DNA from: Vibrio crassostreae
GTDB lineage: Bacteria; Pseudomonadota; Gammaproteobacteria; Enterobacterales; Vibrionaceae
Direction: 5' to 3'
NCBI RefSeq assembly: GCF_024347415.1
Contig: NZ_AP025477.1
Span: 372,001-436,000, forward strand
DNA length: 64,000 nucleotides
Shown: positions 19,063 through 28,502 of the stretch, piece after piece
Position numbering within the stretch: position 1 is the first letter of the stretch
Layout: the number at the start of each line of letters is the position of its first letter
Translations under genes and position numbers: made by a program
Notes under the pieces: generated by a model
What the model saw: the letters and a program-made list of their open reading frames with translations, nothing else
Databases searched by the model: none
Told to the model about the DNA's origin: nothing

Positions 19063-19088
19063 AAAGGCTCCTCAATTGAGGAGCCTTT
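19063..19088. terminator. Bidirectional terminator between efflux operon and fru operon
   Basis: AAAGGCTCCTC / GAGGAGCCTTT perfect 11-base arms around AATT, with A-run on one side and T-rich sequence on the other. The AraC gene and fruA converge here. Confidence 0.9.
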
Positions 19089-19136
19089 GTTTAATAATAA
19101 GCCGCTTTATAGAAGGAGCTTAACAGAGTAGGGGGA

Positions 19137-20894
19137 TTAAGCCTCTGCCGTTACTTTAGAGCTGCTCATCTTTTTAAGTGCTGCGTAGCCAAAGCCTGTA
19201 ACTAGCGTACCTGCTGCAATCGCCACTAGGTACATGAGAACTGGAGAGATAGCGCCAGGAATCAGTAGTACGAATAGACCGCCGTGTGGAGCCATTAGCT
19301 GTGCACCAAACATCATTGATAGAGCACCCGTTAGTGCACCACCTGCCATACAAGCTGGGATAACACGCATTGGATCTTTCGCTGCGAATGGAATCGCACC
19401 TTCAGAGATGAAACATAGGCCAAGAACGAATGATGCTTTACCCGCTTCACGCTCGCCTGCTTCAAACTTGTCTTTCACTAGGAAAGTTGCAAGGCCCATA
19501 CCTAGAGCTGGAACCATACCTGCTGCCATGATAGCTGCCATTGGTGCGTAAGTTTGTGAAGCCAGTAGACCAACACCGAACGTGTAAGCGGCTTTGTTTA
19601 CCGGACCACCAAGGTCGAAACACATCATTGCGCCTAGAATCACACCTAGAAGAATCGCGTTAGACGTACCCATGTTGTTTAGGAAGTCTGTCATTGCGCT
19701 CATTACGCCAGAAACAGGACCACCTACGATGTAAACCATCACAAGGCCAGTGAACAAACTCGCGATAAACGGAATGATCAGGATTGGTTTAAGCGCTTCC
19801 ATAGATTGTGGAAGCTGAACTTTGTCAGCAATGAACTTCGCAGAGTAACCCGCAATGAAACCAGCCGCGATACCACCTAGGAAACCTGCGCCCGTTGAGC
19901 TAGCCAGCATACCGCCGATTAGACCTGGAGCCAGACCCGGACGGTCAGCAATCGAGAATGCGATGAAACCAGCAAGAACAGGAATCATCAGTGCGAATGC
20001 AGAACCACCACCGATAGTCATCAGTGCCGCTGCTAGTGTGCCTTCTTCTTTAAACGCTTCGATACCGAATACGAAAGAAAGAGCGATGATCAAACCACCC
20101 GCAACAACCACAGGAAGCATGTGAGATACACCAGTCATTAGGTGCTTGTACACGCCTTTCTTCTCGTCAGCAGGCGCTGAATTTGAAGAAGCTGTGTGTT
20201 GGTATGGTTTAGCTTCTGCGAACGCTTTTTCCATCTCTTGCTTTGTTTTCTTCAAAGCAGGACTTGTCGTTGTTTTGTATAGCGCTTTGCCGTTAAAACG
20301 ATCCAGTGGAACGTCGATGTCTGCTGCGATGATAACAAGGTCAGCGTCTGCGATTTCTTGGTCTGTCAGTTGGTTCTTCGCACCTACAGATCCGCGAGTT
20401 TCCACTTTGATTTGGTGACCTAGGCGTTTGCCTTCTGCTTCAAGCGCTTCAGCCGCCATAAAGGTGTGTGCAACACCCGTTGGACAAGCGGTGATCGCTA
20501 CGATCTTTTTACAGCCTGTAGTTTCTGTTGAAGCATTTGCAGAAGTACCTGTCACTTCAACAGTGCTTTCAACTTGAGAAGCGTCTAATACCGTTGCTTC
20601 TGCTACCGCTTTCTCTAGAAATGCTTTTGCATCTGCTGTGCATTCTGAGATAGCCGCTTGGTACACTTTCTTACCAACAAGGCGCGCTTTATCAACGTTT
20701 GTGTTAGCTGCGATAACCACAACGTCGCTGCTGTCGATAGCGTCTTGTGATACTGGAGATTCAGGTAGCACGCTTGATTGACATTCAATAGCGGCGTTCC
20801 AACCCAGTGCTTTTGTCGCTTGCTCTAACAAGCCTGCGGCGATGATACTGTTTGCTACGCCACTTGGGCAAGCTGTGATAATGGTAATATTCAT
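19137..20894 (-). CDS. fruA: PTS fructose-specific EIIB'BC component FruA
   Basis: 585 residues. An N-terminal IIB' domain (TACPSGVANS, Cys9) is followed by the active IIB domain, whose phosphorylated Cys lies in ITACPTGVAHTFMAAEAL near residue 136. The remaining ~340 residues form the EIIC channel with about eight to ten membrane helices (GVSHMLPVVVAGGLIIALSF, FDLGGPVNKAAYTF). It imports fructose with phosphorylation to fructose 1-phosphate. It is the last gene of fruBKA, 15 bases after fruK. Confidence 0.96.
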   Translation of the reverse strand: MNITIITACPSGVANSIIAAGLLEQATKALGWNAAIECQSSVLPESPVSQDAIDSSDVVVIAANTNVDKARLVGKKVYQAAISECTADAKAFLEKAVAEATVLDASQVESTVEVTGTSANASTETTGCKKIVAITACPTGVAHTFMAAEALEAEGKRLGHQIKVETRGSVGAKNQLTDQEIADADLVIIAADIDVPLDRFNGKALYKTTTSPALKKTKQEMEKAFAEAKPYQHTASSNSAPADEKKGVYKHLMTGVSHMLPVVVAGGLIIALSFVFGIEAFKEEGTLAAALMTIGGGSAFALMIPVLAGFIAFSIADRPGLAPGLIGGMLASSTGAGFLGGIAAGFIAGYSAKFIADKVQLPQSMEALKPILIIPFIASLFTGLVMVYIVGGPVSGVMSAMTDFLNNMGTSNAILLGVILGAMMCFDLGGPVNKAAYTFGVGLLASQTYAPMAAIMAAGMVPALGMGLATFLVKDKFEAGEREAGKASFVLGLCFISEGAIPFAAKDPMRVIPACMAGGALTGALSMMFGAQLMAPHGGLFVLLIPGAISPVLMYLVAIAAGTLVTGFGYAALKKMSSSKVTAEA

Positions 20895-20909
20895 AATAAA
20901 CCTTTTGTC

Positions 20910-21887
20910 CTATTTGCTTGTGTCTAACTGGCTAGTTGGAGCACTAAGCGCCTGTAATTGGATATTTTGTAGTACTGAATCCAGCTCTTGTTGGCTGGTG
21001 ATGCCCACGCCTACCTGTGAAACTGCTAGAGCAGATAGGGCGGTTGCGAATTTAATAAGTTCTGTTTTTGGCATCTGTTGCATGTGACCCCAACATAGGC
21101 CAGCAACTAAGGTGTCGCCTGCGCCTACCGTGCTTACTACTTGCATGCGCGGTGGTTGAGCATGTAACCATTCACCTTGGTTTAGCCACATCACGCCTTC
21201 TGCGCCAAGTGATACCACGATGTTTTCAATACCTTTTTCACTTAGGGCTTGGCCCGCGTGTTGGCATTGGTCACGTGTGGTTAGCTCTGCGTTGAACAGT
21301 TGAGACAGCTCTTCATCGTTTGGCTTAATTAACCAAGGTTGTGCATTGATACCGGCTTTAAGTGCGTCACGGCTGCTATCAAATAGCACCTTCTTACCTA
21401 AATCGTGTAAACGTTGAACCCAAGAAGCGCAAAGCTCTGGTGATACGCCTTGTGGCAAGCTGCCTGCAATCACGAAGTATTCGTGGTCTTCAGCCAGCTC
21501 TAGCAAGGTTTCTTCAAACGCTTTAATCGCTTCAGCGTCAACAGGAACACCTGGGAAGTTGATGTCGCTAACTTGGCCTGAGTTTTCTACCAATTTCACG
21601 TTGATACGAGTTGCGCCATCAACACGGATAAAGCGGTCAGTTGCGCCCATCTGTTCGAACAGTTGGCAGAACGCTTCTTCGTTATTGCGACCAAGGAAAC
21701 CTGTTACGGTCACTTTAGCGCCAAGCTCTGAAAGCACTTTTGCTACGTTTACGCCTTTGCCTGCTGCATGCAGAGAGCCTTTGTTTACTAGGCTCACTGA
21801 ACCGACGTTAAGTGCGTCGATAGCACCTGTTAGATCCAGAGCAGGGTTTAGCGTTACGGTAACGGCTTTGATTTGTTTATCAGACAT
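20910..21887 (-). CDS. fruK: 1-phosphofructokinase FruK
   Basis: 325 residues of the PfkB sugar kinase family. The N-terminus TVTLNPALDLTG and HAAGKGVNVAKVLSELG (substrate site) and the C-terminal STVGAGDTLVAGLCWG anion-hole/catalytic Asp motif are diagnostic of FruK. It converts fructose 1-phosphate to fructose 1,6-bisphosphate. It follows fruB by nine bases and precedes fruA by fifteen, so the three are one transcript. Confidence 0.96.
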   Translation of the reverse strand: MSDKQIKAVTVTLNPALDLTGAIDALNVGSVSLVNKGSLHAAGKGVNVAKVLSELGAKVTVTGFLGRNNEEAFCQLFEQMGATDRFIRVDGATRINVKLVENSGQVSDINFPGVPVDAEAIKAFEETLLELAEDHEYFVIAGSLPQGVSPELCASWVQRLHDLGKKVLFDSSRDALKAGINAQPWLIKPNDEELSQLFNAELTTRDQCQHAGQALSEKGIENIVVSLGAEGVMWLNQGEWLHAQPPRMQVVSTVGAGDTLVAGLCWGHMQQMPKTELIKFATALSALAVSQVGVGITSQQELDSVLQNIQLQALSAPTSQLDTSK

Positions 21888-21896
21888 ATCGATTCC

Positions 21897-23030
21897 TTAA
21901 CCTTCGCCAAGGCCTGAAGCGATAGCTTTGCCGATCGATTCAAGTGCTTGTGCTGCGTCATCACCTTCAGCAACAAACTGAAGCTGGTGGCCGTGTTTAA
22001 CGCCAAGAGCGATCACTTTCATCAAGCTCTTCGCGTTCACTTCTTTTCCGTCACCATCTAGGTTTGAAACGCGGATTGTTGATTCGAATTTCTTCGCTTC
22101 AGCAACCAGCATTGCGCCCGGACGAGCGTGTAGGCCGTGTGCGTTTTTGATTTTGAATACTGCGCAGTTGTCATCGTCCTGAGAAGCTGTAGAAACCGCT
22201 TCACCTTTCAAAAGGCCAATCACTTGCGCTGCATCCGCGGTTAACAGTTGTTGCTGTTTACCTTCGAAAACCATCTTGCTTAGGTTTGCCAGAATTGATT
22301 GGTGCGCGATGTTACAAGCCGCGAATGCCACTAGGGCTTTCACTGGTGTGCCTTCGAATTCGCAATCGTTCGCTGTAGAAACAAACGATACGCCAGTGCG
22401 AGTTACGCCCTTGTCGCTGCCCAACAACCATAAGCCTTGGCCTAGATGAGTCGGTGTTTTCGTTACTAGGTCAGCAACGAATGCGTTGTCTGTGCAACCT
22501 GTGTTCTTAAGTAGGCCGCCCGCAACTGCAGACATTTGAATCATGTCGCTTGCAGGGAATAGTAGCTGAACTAAAGAAGCGTCTAGGTCGGCTTCTAGCT
22601 GAACTTCGCCATTAAGTAGGGCGATGATTTCGTCTTCTGATTTCGCTTGCTTTAGTTTCTCTTCAACACCGTCTGCCGCTAGAACTTTAGTTAGCTGTTT
22701 AAGGATGCCTAAGTGCTCGTCAGATTTCGCTGCAATACCAATTGCTATGTAAACACGGTTGCCGTCTGCCCAATCAATACCTTCAGGGAAGTGGTGTACC
22801 GCTACGCCTGTCTCTTTTACTAGGTTGCGAGTGTCAGTCGTTCCGTGAGGAATCGCGATGCCGTTGCCTAGGAAAGTAGAGTTCTGGTTTTCACGGTTCA
22901 GCATTCCTTCAACGTAGCCAGAATCCACTAGGCCTTTAGCAGTTAGGTCGCCAGCAATGTTCTGGATAGCTTTGAATTTGTCATCGGCCGTTTGACCAAG
23001 AGTGATGTCAGATTTTGATAATTTAAGCAT
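21897..23030 (-). CDS. fruB: PTS fructose EIIA/HPr fusion FruB (diphosphoryl transfer protein)
   Basis: 377 residues with three parts: an EIIA domain at the N-terminus (phospho-His62 in IAIPHGTTDT), a central degenerate EIIA-like M domain, and a C-terminal HPr-like (FPr) domain from about residue 288 with active His301 in HGLHARPGAM and the Ser335 region NAKSLMKVIAL. It relays phosphate from enzyme I to FruA. As first gene of the fru operon it starts 105 bases from the nearest Cra-type operator. Confidence 0.96.
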   Translation of the reverse strand: MLKLSKSDITLGQTADDKFKAIQNIAGDLTAKGLVDSGYVEGMLNRENQNSTFLGNGIAIPHGTTDTRNLVKETGVAVHHFPEGIDWADGNRVYIAIGIAAKSDEHLGILKQLTKVLAADGVEEKLKQAKSEDEIIALLNGEVQLEADLDASLVQLLFPASDMIQMSAVAGGLLKNTGCTDNAFVADLVTKTPTHLGQGLWLLGSDKGVTRTGVSFVSTANDCEFEGTPVKALVAFAACNIAHQSILANLSKMVFEGKQQQLLTADAAQVIGLLKGEAVSTASQDDDNCAVFKIKNAHGLHARPGAMLVAEAKKFESTIRVSNLDGDGKEVNAKSLMKVIALGVKHGHQLQFVAEGDDAAQALESIGKAIASGLGEG

Positions 23031-23134
23031 GGTGCCTCTTTAGCGTATCGCTTGAGAATTTGTGTATCGCTACGATTCAGTCTAGAGCAAGATTCATGGA
23101 GCTTAATTCTTTGCTTGCTCTTTGCTTTATGCTT

Positions 23135-23150
23135 GCTGAATCGGTTCAGC
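23135..23150. promoter_or_regulatory. Cra/FruR operator-like site 1
   Basis: GCTGAATCGGTTCAGC, an almost perfect palindrome matching the Cra half-site TGAAWC. It lies upstream of fruB, in position to repress the fru operon. Confidence 0.8.
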
Positions 23151-23305
23151 ATTCAGTGTAAAAAAATTCAGCAAAGCCAATTCTGTTAACCAAAATAGTT
23201 TTGCTGCGTGTCGTAATTTCCGTTTCATTCATAACGAGAAGTTGAATCACGACAAATGACGCTCAATCCATTCAAAAGGATGATTGAAGTCACTTTTCAG
23301 ATTTT

Positions 23306-23321
23306 GCTGAATCCTTTCAGC
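23306..23321. promoter_or_regulatory. Cra/FruR operator-like site 2
   Basis: GCTGAATCCTTTCAGC, the same palindrome with a changed centre, about 95 bases upstream of the fruR start. Confidence 0.75.
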
Positions 23322-23326
23322 TATTA

Positions 23327-23344
23327 TACTGAATCGATTCAGCA
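23327..23344. promoter_or_regulatory. Cra/FruR operator-like site 3
   Basis: TACTGAATCGATTCAGCA, with perfect CTGAATCGATTCAG core, five bases from site 2. The close pair suggests autoregulation of fruR and loop formation with site 1. Confidence 0.8.
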
Positions 23345-23414
23345 TATAATTCAACTAATCCAAGGATCAGAAGATTGGTTATATGATCCTACGCACAAAA
23401 TACAGGTCACCCAT

Positions 23415-24419
23415 ATGACACTAGATGAGATTGCCAAACTAGCCGGTGTGTCGAAAACCACGGCCAGCTATGTGATTAATGGCAAGGCGCAGAAATACAG
23501 AATCAGTGAGAAGACTCAGCAGAAAGTAATGGCGGTGGTAGACGAGTATAACTACCGTCCAGACCATGCTGCTTCGTCGCTGCGTGCTGGGAATAGCCGT
23601 TCATTTGGTTTGATTATTCCTGACCTGGAAAACAGCAGTTACGCGCGTTTAGCAAAATTGATAGAGCAGAACTCACGTAAAGTGGGCTATCAAATCCTGA
23701 TTGGTTGTTCTGATGATGACGCCGAAACTGAACGCAAAGTAGCGGAAGCGTTGGTGAGCCGTCGTATTGATGCTTTGCTGGTGGCGAGCTCTATGCCAGA
23801 CGCTAACGAATTCTACTTAAAACTGCAAAACTCAGGCACACCCGTAATCGCGATTGACCGTCCGTTAGACGACGAGCATTTTGCTTGCGTGATCAGTGAG
23901 GATTTTGAAGCGGCGTTTGAGCTGACGCATTCGATCCTTGATGACAATATTCATAGCATTGGCTTGATAGGTGCACTGCCTGAACTGAACATTTCACGTG
24001 AACGTCAGTTAGGTTTTGAAGCAGCGAATAAGGCTCATACACAGCAAACAGGGCTCGATGAAAATAAGCCAACCGTTGTTGGTTACGGTGAGCACTTTGA
24101 CCGTGAATCTGGACGAGAAGTGTTTGAAGAGTGGATTGCTAAAGGTACAGTCCCTGATGCGATCGTCACTATGTCTTACACCTTACTAGAAGGTGTGCTT
24201 GATGTGATGGTCGAAAAGCCAGAGCTAGTGAATCAGGTGAAGCTGGCGACATTTGGTGATAACCGCTTATTGGATTTCTTACCATTTAAAGTTCATTCAC
24301 TGCCGCAGCAATTCGAAGTCATCGCAGACAGCGCGTTTGCCTTGGCATTAAATGCGTCCGCTAAGCGTTACCAAGCCGGGATTGAGCTTGTGCCAAGAAG
24401 CTTAGTCAAACGAGGCTAG
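23415..24419 (+). CDS. fruR: Catabolite repressor/activator Cra (FruR)
   Basis: 334 residues, LacI family. The N-terminal helix-turn-helix MTLDEIAKLAGVSKTTASYVINGKAQ is typical for FruR, followed by a periplasmic-binding-protein-like effector domain for fructose 1-phosphate. The ATG at 23415 is chosen because it begins exactly at the conserved N-terminus; longer frames from 23256 would run through two operator palindromes. It is divergent from fruBKA, the standard Vibrio arrangement. Confidence 0.95.
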   Translation: MTLDEIAKLAGVSKTTASYVINGKAQKYRISEKTQQKVMAVVDEYNYRPDHAASSLRAGNSRSFGLIIPDLENSSYARLAKLIEQNSRKVGYQILIGCSDDDAETERKVAEALVSRRIDALLVASSMPDANEFYLKLQNSGTPVIAIDRPLDDEHFACVISEDFEAAFELTHSILDDNIHSIGLIGALPELNISRERQLGFEAANKAHTQQTGLDENKPTVVGYGEHFDRESGREVFEEWIAKGTVPDAIVTMSYTLLEGVLDVMVEKPELVNQVKLATFGDNRLLDFLPFKVHSLPQQFEVIADSAFALALNASAKRYQAGIELVPRSLVKRG

Positions 24420-24469
24420 CTTTTGTTTAACAGTTATTGAGAGTTTGACGGTTAGCCAGAGCTTAACCG

Positions 24470-26260
24470 TTAGCTAGAGCCTAGTAACAAAACTAACTCT
24501 ACGATAGCGATAACGCCGAGTAACAGAGCCAACACCTTCCAGAATTGAATTGGGTGGCGGTTTATCAAAGGTTGCTTGGCTTTATGCTTCAATAGATTTT
24601 GATTGGGAGTGTAGAGATCTGCCACAAAATCGCCTAGAACCTGATATCGCTCGGTCGGTGATTCTGCACACGCCTTTTGTAAAACCAAATCAATCCAAGC
24701 CGGTAAATCCGTTCGTTTTTGTGTCAACGGTTGGTATTCCCATTGGTGATGGCGTGATTGCTTGAGAGATTGCGCGCTCATTTCAGAGTAGGGCAATTCA
24801 CCCGTTAGCATTTCATAACCGATCACCGCGATAGAGAACAAATCTGAGCTTGTGGTGGCTGTGTTGTACTTAATACTTTCTGGTGCGATGTAATTTACCG
24901 CGCCGAGTGGTGTTGGGTCTTTGTCTGTTTGTTCTCCCTCTTCAATCCCTCTTACTAATACCGCACCAAGGTCGATGATCTTGATGTCGCCATCACGCTG
25001 AATCATGATGTTTTCTGGTTTTAAGTCTCTGTGTACCATGTCAGCACGTTGTAATACACGAATACCTTGTGTGATTTTTTCTAGGATCTCGCGAACCTGT
25101 TCGAGCGAAGGCTTAGGGTTGTCGTACATCCATTGTCTTAGCGTGATGCCTTCTACCCATTCGCAGATTTGGTATAAGAATTGCGAGTTCTCTGGCGTCG
25201 GGTAGACCTTCATTACCTTCTTATTGTTCAGCAAGATGCCCGCCCATTGTTCATTAAAGAAGGCTCGGAGTTGCGACGGGCTATCGTGATATTGAACGGA
25301 AGGGACTTTTAACACGAACTCGGTTTGTGTCTCTTTCTGCATCACTCGGTACACATGGCTTCTTGAACCTGCATACAACACCTCAAGCACCATAAAGTTG
25401 TCGATACTTTGCCCGAGTTTTAACGCGGGTGGGATGGCACGTTTAGCCAGCTTCTCATGGAATTCAATGAGCGAAGGTTTAGGTAGATGACTGACTTGAA
25501 CAATCAAGCAGCTTACGTTGTCCGAACTGTTATGGCTTAACGCTGTGTTACATATGGTTTGAGCGGCGTATTCGAAATCTACACCGGGCTTATCGATGTG
25601 TTCTTTAAAGGTATTTGGAGACACAAACTCGTGTACGCCATCAGATGTCAGGATAAAACAGTCGTTTTTTTTAATAGGAAGCGTTTGATAGTCAACGTTG
25701 AGTTGGTTATCGATGCCTAAGGCGCGTGTTAGATAATGCTTCTGTCCCATATTTTTACGGGTGTGGTCACGGGTCAGTTGGCGTAATTCTCCATCTCTTA
25801 GTAAGTAAATGCGACTGTCGCCAACATGGAATATATGCGCTGTGTTCGATTTTAATATCACGCTGCTAAAGGTGGAAACGAGCGCATTGTGGTTAACTTG
25901 TTGTGCGGGATGAATATTAGAAACAGACGTGTTGAAGAGCCAAGAATTGAGTGAAGTTAAGACTTTCTGTGCTGAACGCTGAATGCTCCAACTTTGTGGG
26001 GTGGCGTAATAGTCGTCGATAAACTGCATCACGCTGGTGTGACTGGCTTTCTGGCCGTGTTCACTGCAACTTGCGCCGTCGGCTATACAAGCAACACTGC
26101 CTTTTAGCTCTTGCTCAGCACGAGTTTTAGGGTGTTTTACAATGATGGCGTCTTGGTTTTCATCACGTACGCCTTTATTCGAATAACCACCAAACTTGAG
26201 TGTGAGCTGATTGCTTGATTCCGGCGTGACGACTTGCCCTTGGCTGAATGAAATTGTCAT
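24470..26260 (-). CDS. PP2C-type phosphatase fused to Ser/Thr protein kinase, C-terminal membrane anchor
   Basis: 596 residues. The N-terminal PP2C domain has R32-N35-D37 (RDENQD), D61-G62 in ACIADGAS, HVGDSRIYLL, D207-G208 and D247-N248, all metal-site residues. From about 285 a Hanks-type kinase follows: a diverged glycine loop YAGSRSHVYRV, Lys318 in VLKVPS, Glu337, catalytic H-R-D at 410-412 with KPEN, and D430-L-G in place of DFG. The last ~22 residues are a membrane helix. Writer and eraser of phosphorylation thus sit in one chain tethered to the membrane. It follows the nitrate transporter gene and appears to be the last gene of the nitrite reductase operon, suggesting a regulatory role in nitrate assimilation (inference). 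Confidence 0.93.
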   Translation of the reverse strand: MTISFSQGQVVTPESSNQLTLKFGGYSNKGVRDENQDAIIVKHPKTRAEQELKGSVACIADGASCSEHGQKASHTSVMQFIDDYYATPQSWSIQRSAQKVLTSLNSWLFNTSVSNIHPAQQVNHNALVSTFSSVILKSNTAHIFHVGDSRIYLLRDGELRQLTRDHTRKNMGQKHYLTRALGIDNQLNVDYQTLPIKKNDCFILTSDGVHEFVSPNTFKEHIDKPGVDFEYAAQTICNTALSHNSSDNVSCLIVQVSHLPKPSLIEFHEKLAKRAIPPALKLGQSIDNFMVLEVLYAGSRSHVYRVMQKETQTEFVLKVPSVQYHDSPSQLRAFFNEQWAGILLNNKKVMKVYPTPENSQFLYQICEWVEGITLRQWMYDNPKPSLEQVREILEKITQGIRVLQRADMVHRDLKPENIMIQRDGDIKIIDLGAVLVRGIEEGEQTDKDPTPLGAVNYIAPESIKYNTATTSSDLFSIAVIGYEMLTGELPYSEMSAQSLKQSRHHQWEYQPLTQKRTDLPAWIDLVLQKACAESPTERYQVLGDFVADLYTPNQNLLKHKAKQPLINRHPIQFWKVLALLLGVIAIVELVLLLGSS

Positions 26261-26407
26261 AACTGGTCTTCTTCTTAACTGGCCGTCTTCTCATTTTCTT
26301 GAGAGCACATCTGAGAAAGAACAAAAGCCCTAGCGAATGCAGAGCCTTTGAACGCAGTACCAAAGTGGTGAAACACACCTTGGTACTACTCCCGATTCAA
26401 TGAGTGG

Positions 26408-27877
26408 TTAGCTCGATACGTTAATCAAGGTTACGCTACCATCGTCGTTCACTTCTGCGATTTGACCGTTAGGCTCTTCCATGAACATCAGAGTAACGAA
26501 GCCAAGTACCGCTGTTCCTGCAATCACTAAGAAGAAGGTTTGGTAACTTACGAATGAAAGTACCGTTAGGTAAACCACCGCACCCACGTTACCGTAAGCA
26601 CCCGTCATACCGGCAATTTGACCTGTCATGCGACGTTTAATCAGTGGTACGGTTGCAAACACCGCACCTTCACCCGCTTGCACGAAGAAAGAACACGCCA
26701 TCGCAGCCACAACCGCTAACCATACTGGCCATGTGCTGTCGACTTGACCCATTGCAAAGTAACCCACAGCAAGACCAATCGTCAGAATAAGCAGTGTTGG
26801 TTTACGACCGAATTTGTCTGAAATCCAACCGCCACCTGGGCGAGACATTAGGTTCATAAAGGCATAAGCCGATGCAACCATGCCCGCAAGAACCGGCGTT
26901 AATTCAAAGGTTTCAGAGAAGAACAGCGGCAGCATAGAAACTACAGCCAGTTCAGAACCAAATGTCGCGAAATACAACACGTTCAACACAGCAACTTGCT
27001 TAAATTTGTACTGGTGAATTTCTGGCACTTCTTCTTTGAATACGTTCTTATTCACCTTCCAAACTTGCGACACTTCGTACACGTAAAGTGCAGCTAAACC
27101 TGCATATACTGAATACACCGCCATGTCAGACAACATGTTGATGTTGCTCGGTGATAGCTTCCATGTCAGTAGCGCTAAAGCGGCATACATCGGGATCTTC
27201 ATAATGAGTAGGAAGAAAAAGTCACCCTTTGATGTCACTTCCATTGCCGTTACTTGAGCTGGCTTGAAGTAAGTCGAACCTTTTGGTGTATCCGATACGT
27301 TTTTGTAGAAGACAAACGAGAACGCTAAGCTCATAAGGCCAGTAATACCGACCGCATAACGCCAACCATCTTCGCCACCAAATGCTAGAGCAAGAGTTGG
27401 AAGTGTAAATGCTGCCGCTGCTGAACCGAAGTTACCCCAGCCGCCGTAAATACCTTCAGCCGTACCCAGTTCATTGTGTGGGAACCACTCAGACACAAGA
27501 CGAATGCCGACCACGAAGCCTGCACCGATGAAGCCTAATAGGAAACGTGCAATCGCGGCTTGAATGAAAGAGTCTGCCATAGCAAACATAAAACAAGGGA
27601 TTGAACAGACGGCGAGTAGCGAAGAGTAGACCAATCTAGGGCCGTATCGGTCGGTTAACATACCAATCGCGACACGCGCCGGAATGGTTAAGGCAACGTT
27701 GAGAATAAGCAGTGTTTTGATCTCTTCAGTAGAAAGACCAAGCGACGTTTTTACCATTTGCAGTAGTGGGGCAAAGTTGAACCACACAACAAAGGTGATA
27801 AAAAAGGCCATCCAACTTAGGTGTAAGGTTTTCATCTTACCCGTAAATGAAAGCAGCGAAAATTTTGTGTTATCCAT
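26408..27877 (-). CDS. Nitrate/nitrite MFS transporter (NarK/NasA-transporter type)
   Basis: 489 residues with twelve membrane segments. Two nitrate signatures of the NNP family are visible: FLLGFIGAGFVVGIRLVSEWF with AEGIYGGWGNFGSAAAA in the first half, and GQIAGMTGAYGNVGAV in the second; conserved Arg residues in helices 2 (TIPARVAIG) and 8 (MSRPGGGWISDKFGR) bind nitrate in NarK. Located between nirD and the phosphatase-kinase gene, it most likely imports nitrate for assimilation. Confidence 0.93.
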   Translation of the reverse strand: MDNTKFSLLSFTGKMKTLHLSWMAFFITFVVWFNFAPLLQMVKTSLGLSTEEIKTLLILNVALTIPARVAIGMLTDRYGPRLVYSSLLAVCSIPCFMFAMADSFIQAAIARFLLGFIGAGFVVGIRLVSEWFPHNELGTAEGIYGGWGNFGSAAAAFTLPTLALAFGGEDGWRYAVGITGLMSLAFSFVFYKNVSDTPKGSTYFKPAQVTAMEVTSKGDFFFLLIMKIPMYAALALLTWKLSPSNINMLSDMAVYSVYAGLAALYVYEVSQVWKVNKNVFKEEVPEIHQYKFKQVAVLNVLYFATFGSELAVVSMLPLFFSETFELTPVLAGMVASAYAFMNLMSRPGGGWISDKFGRKPTLLILTIGLAVGYFAMGQVDSTWPVWLAVVAAMACSFFVQAGEGAVFATVPLIKRRMTGQIAGMTGAYGNVGAVVYLTVLSFVSYQTFFLVIAGTAVLGFVTLMFMEEPNGQIAEVNDDGSVTLINVSS

Positions 27878-28019
27878 GGTTTAAATCCTTTAAATCTGGA
27901 AAATTACCCGGTTTTAGCTCGTGCGTTACTTCCGAAATTCGAACGCATTAATGTGGCTAAACCCTATGCCGAAATTGTTCACGTCTATAACGTGTTTACA
28001 TGATGATGTCGGCGTTTAG

Positions 28020-28364
28020 TTAACTGGCGATAGCAAGTGGTGCGAGAACCTGTACTTGCTCTCCTTGCTTGCGAACTTCAAACTTCACGAGCTTGAGATC
28101 AGGCTGTTCAAGACATTCGCCAGTTTCTAAGTGGTAATGCTGCTTGTATAAAGGTGAGGCCACGTAAGGCTCACCGCTTAATGAACCAATTATACCACGT
28201 GACATCACATTCGCCTTGCCGATGGGGTCGTAATTAGAGAGCCCATAAAGTGTGTCGCTACGCTTGCAGTAAAAAATAGCCACTTGGTTATCGTCTACTT
28301 TGGCGCAAATTCCCCCGTTTGGGGTTAGGTCGCGGGTGCTGCATACGGTTGTCCAATTTTCCAT
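28020..28364 (-). CDS. nirD: Nitrite reductase (NADH) small subunit NirD
   Basis: 114 residues of the NirD family: a Rieske-like fold in which Cys/His cluster ligands are missing, as usual for this group. WTTVCSTRDLTPNGGICAKV begins the protein and SRGIIGSLSGEPYVASPLYKQHYHLETGECL marks the conserved core. It partners NirB to reduce nitrite to ammonium with NADH in the cytoplasm. It follows nirB by 138 bases on the same strand. Confidence 0.95.
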   Translation of the reverse strand: MENWTTVCSTRDLTPNGGICAKVDDNQVAIFYCKRSDTLYGLSNYDPIGKANVMSRGIIGSLSGEPYVASPLYKQHYHLETGECLEQPDLKLVKFEVRKQGEQVQVLAPLAIAS

Positions 28365-28502
28365 GACTTTCTCCTAGTCTAAACATAAAGCTAATAATCA
28401 ATTTAATTAGGGTGATAGCCGACAGCAGTTTTCTTTGGCTGCGCGACTGTCGACTATCGATATTGGTTTAGTTGTTACTGATTCACTCACCATCCATTCG
28501 GT

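Noticed and set aside
23256..23414. Longer FruR starting at 23256
   Set aside because: The extension crosses two operator palindromes and has no similarity to LacI-family N-termini.
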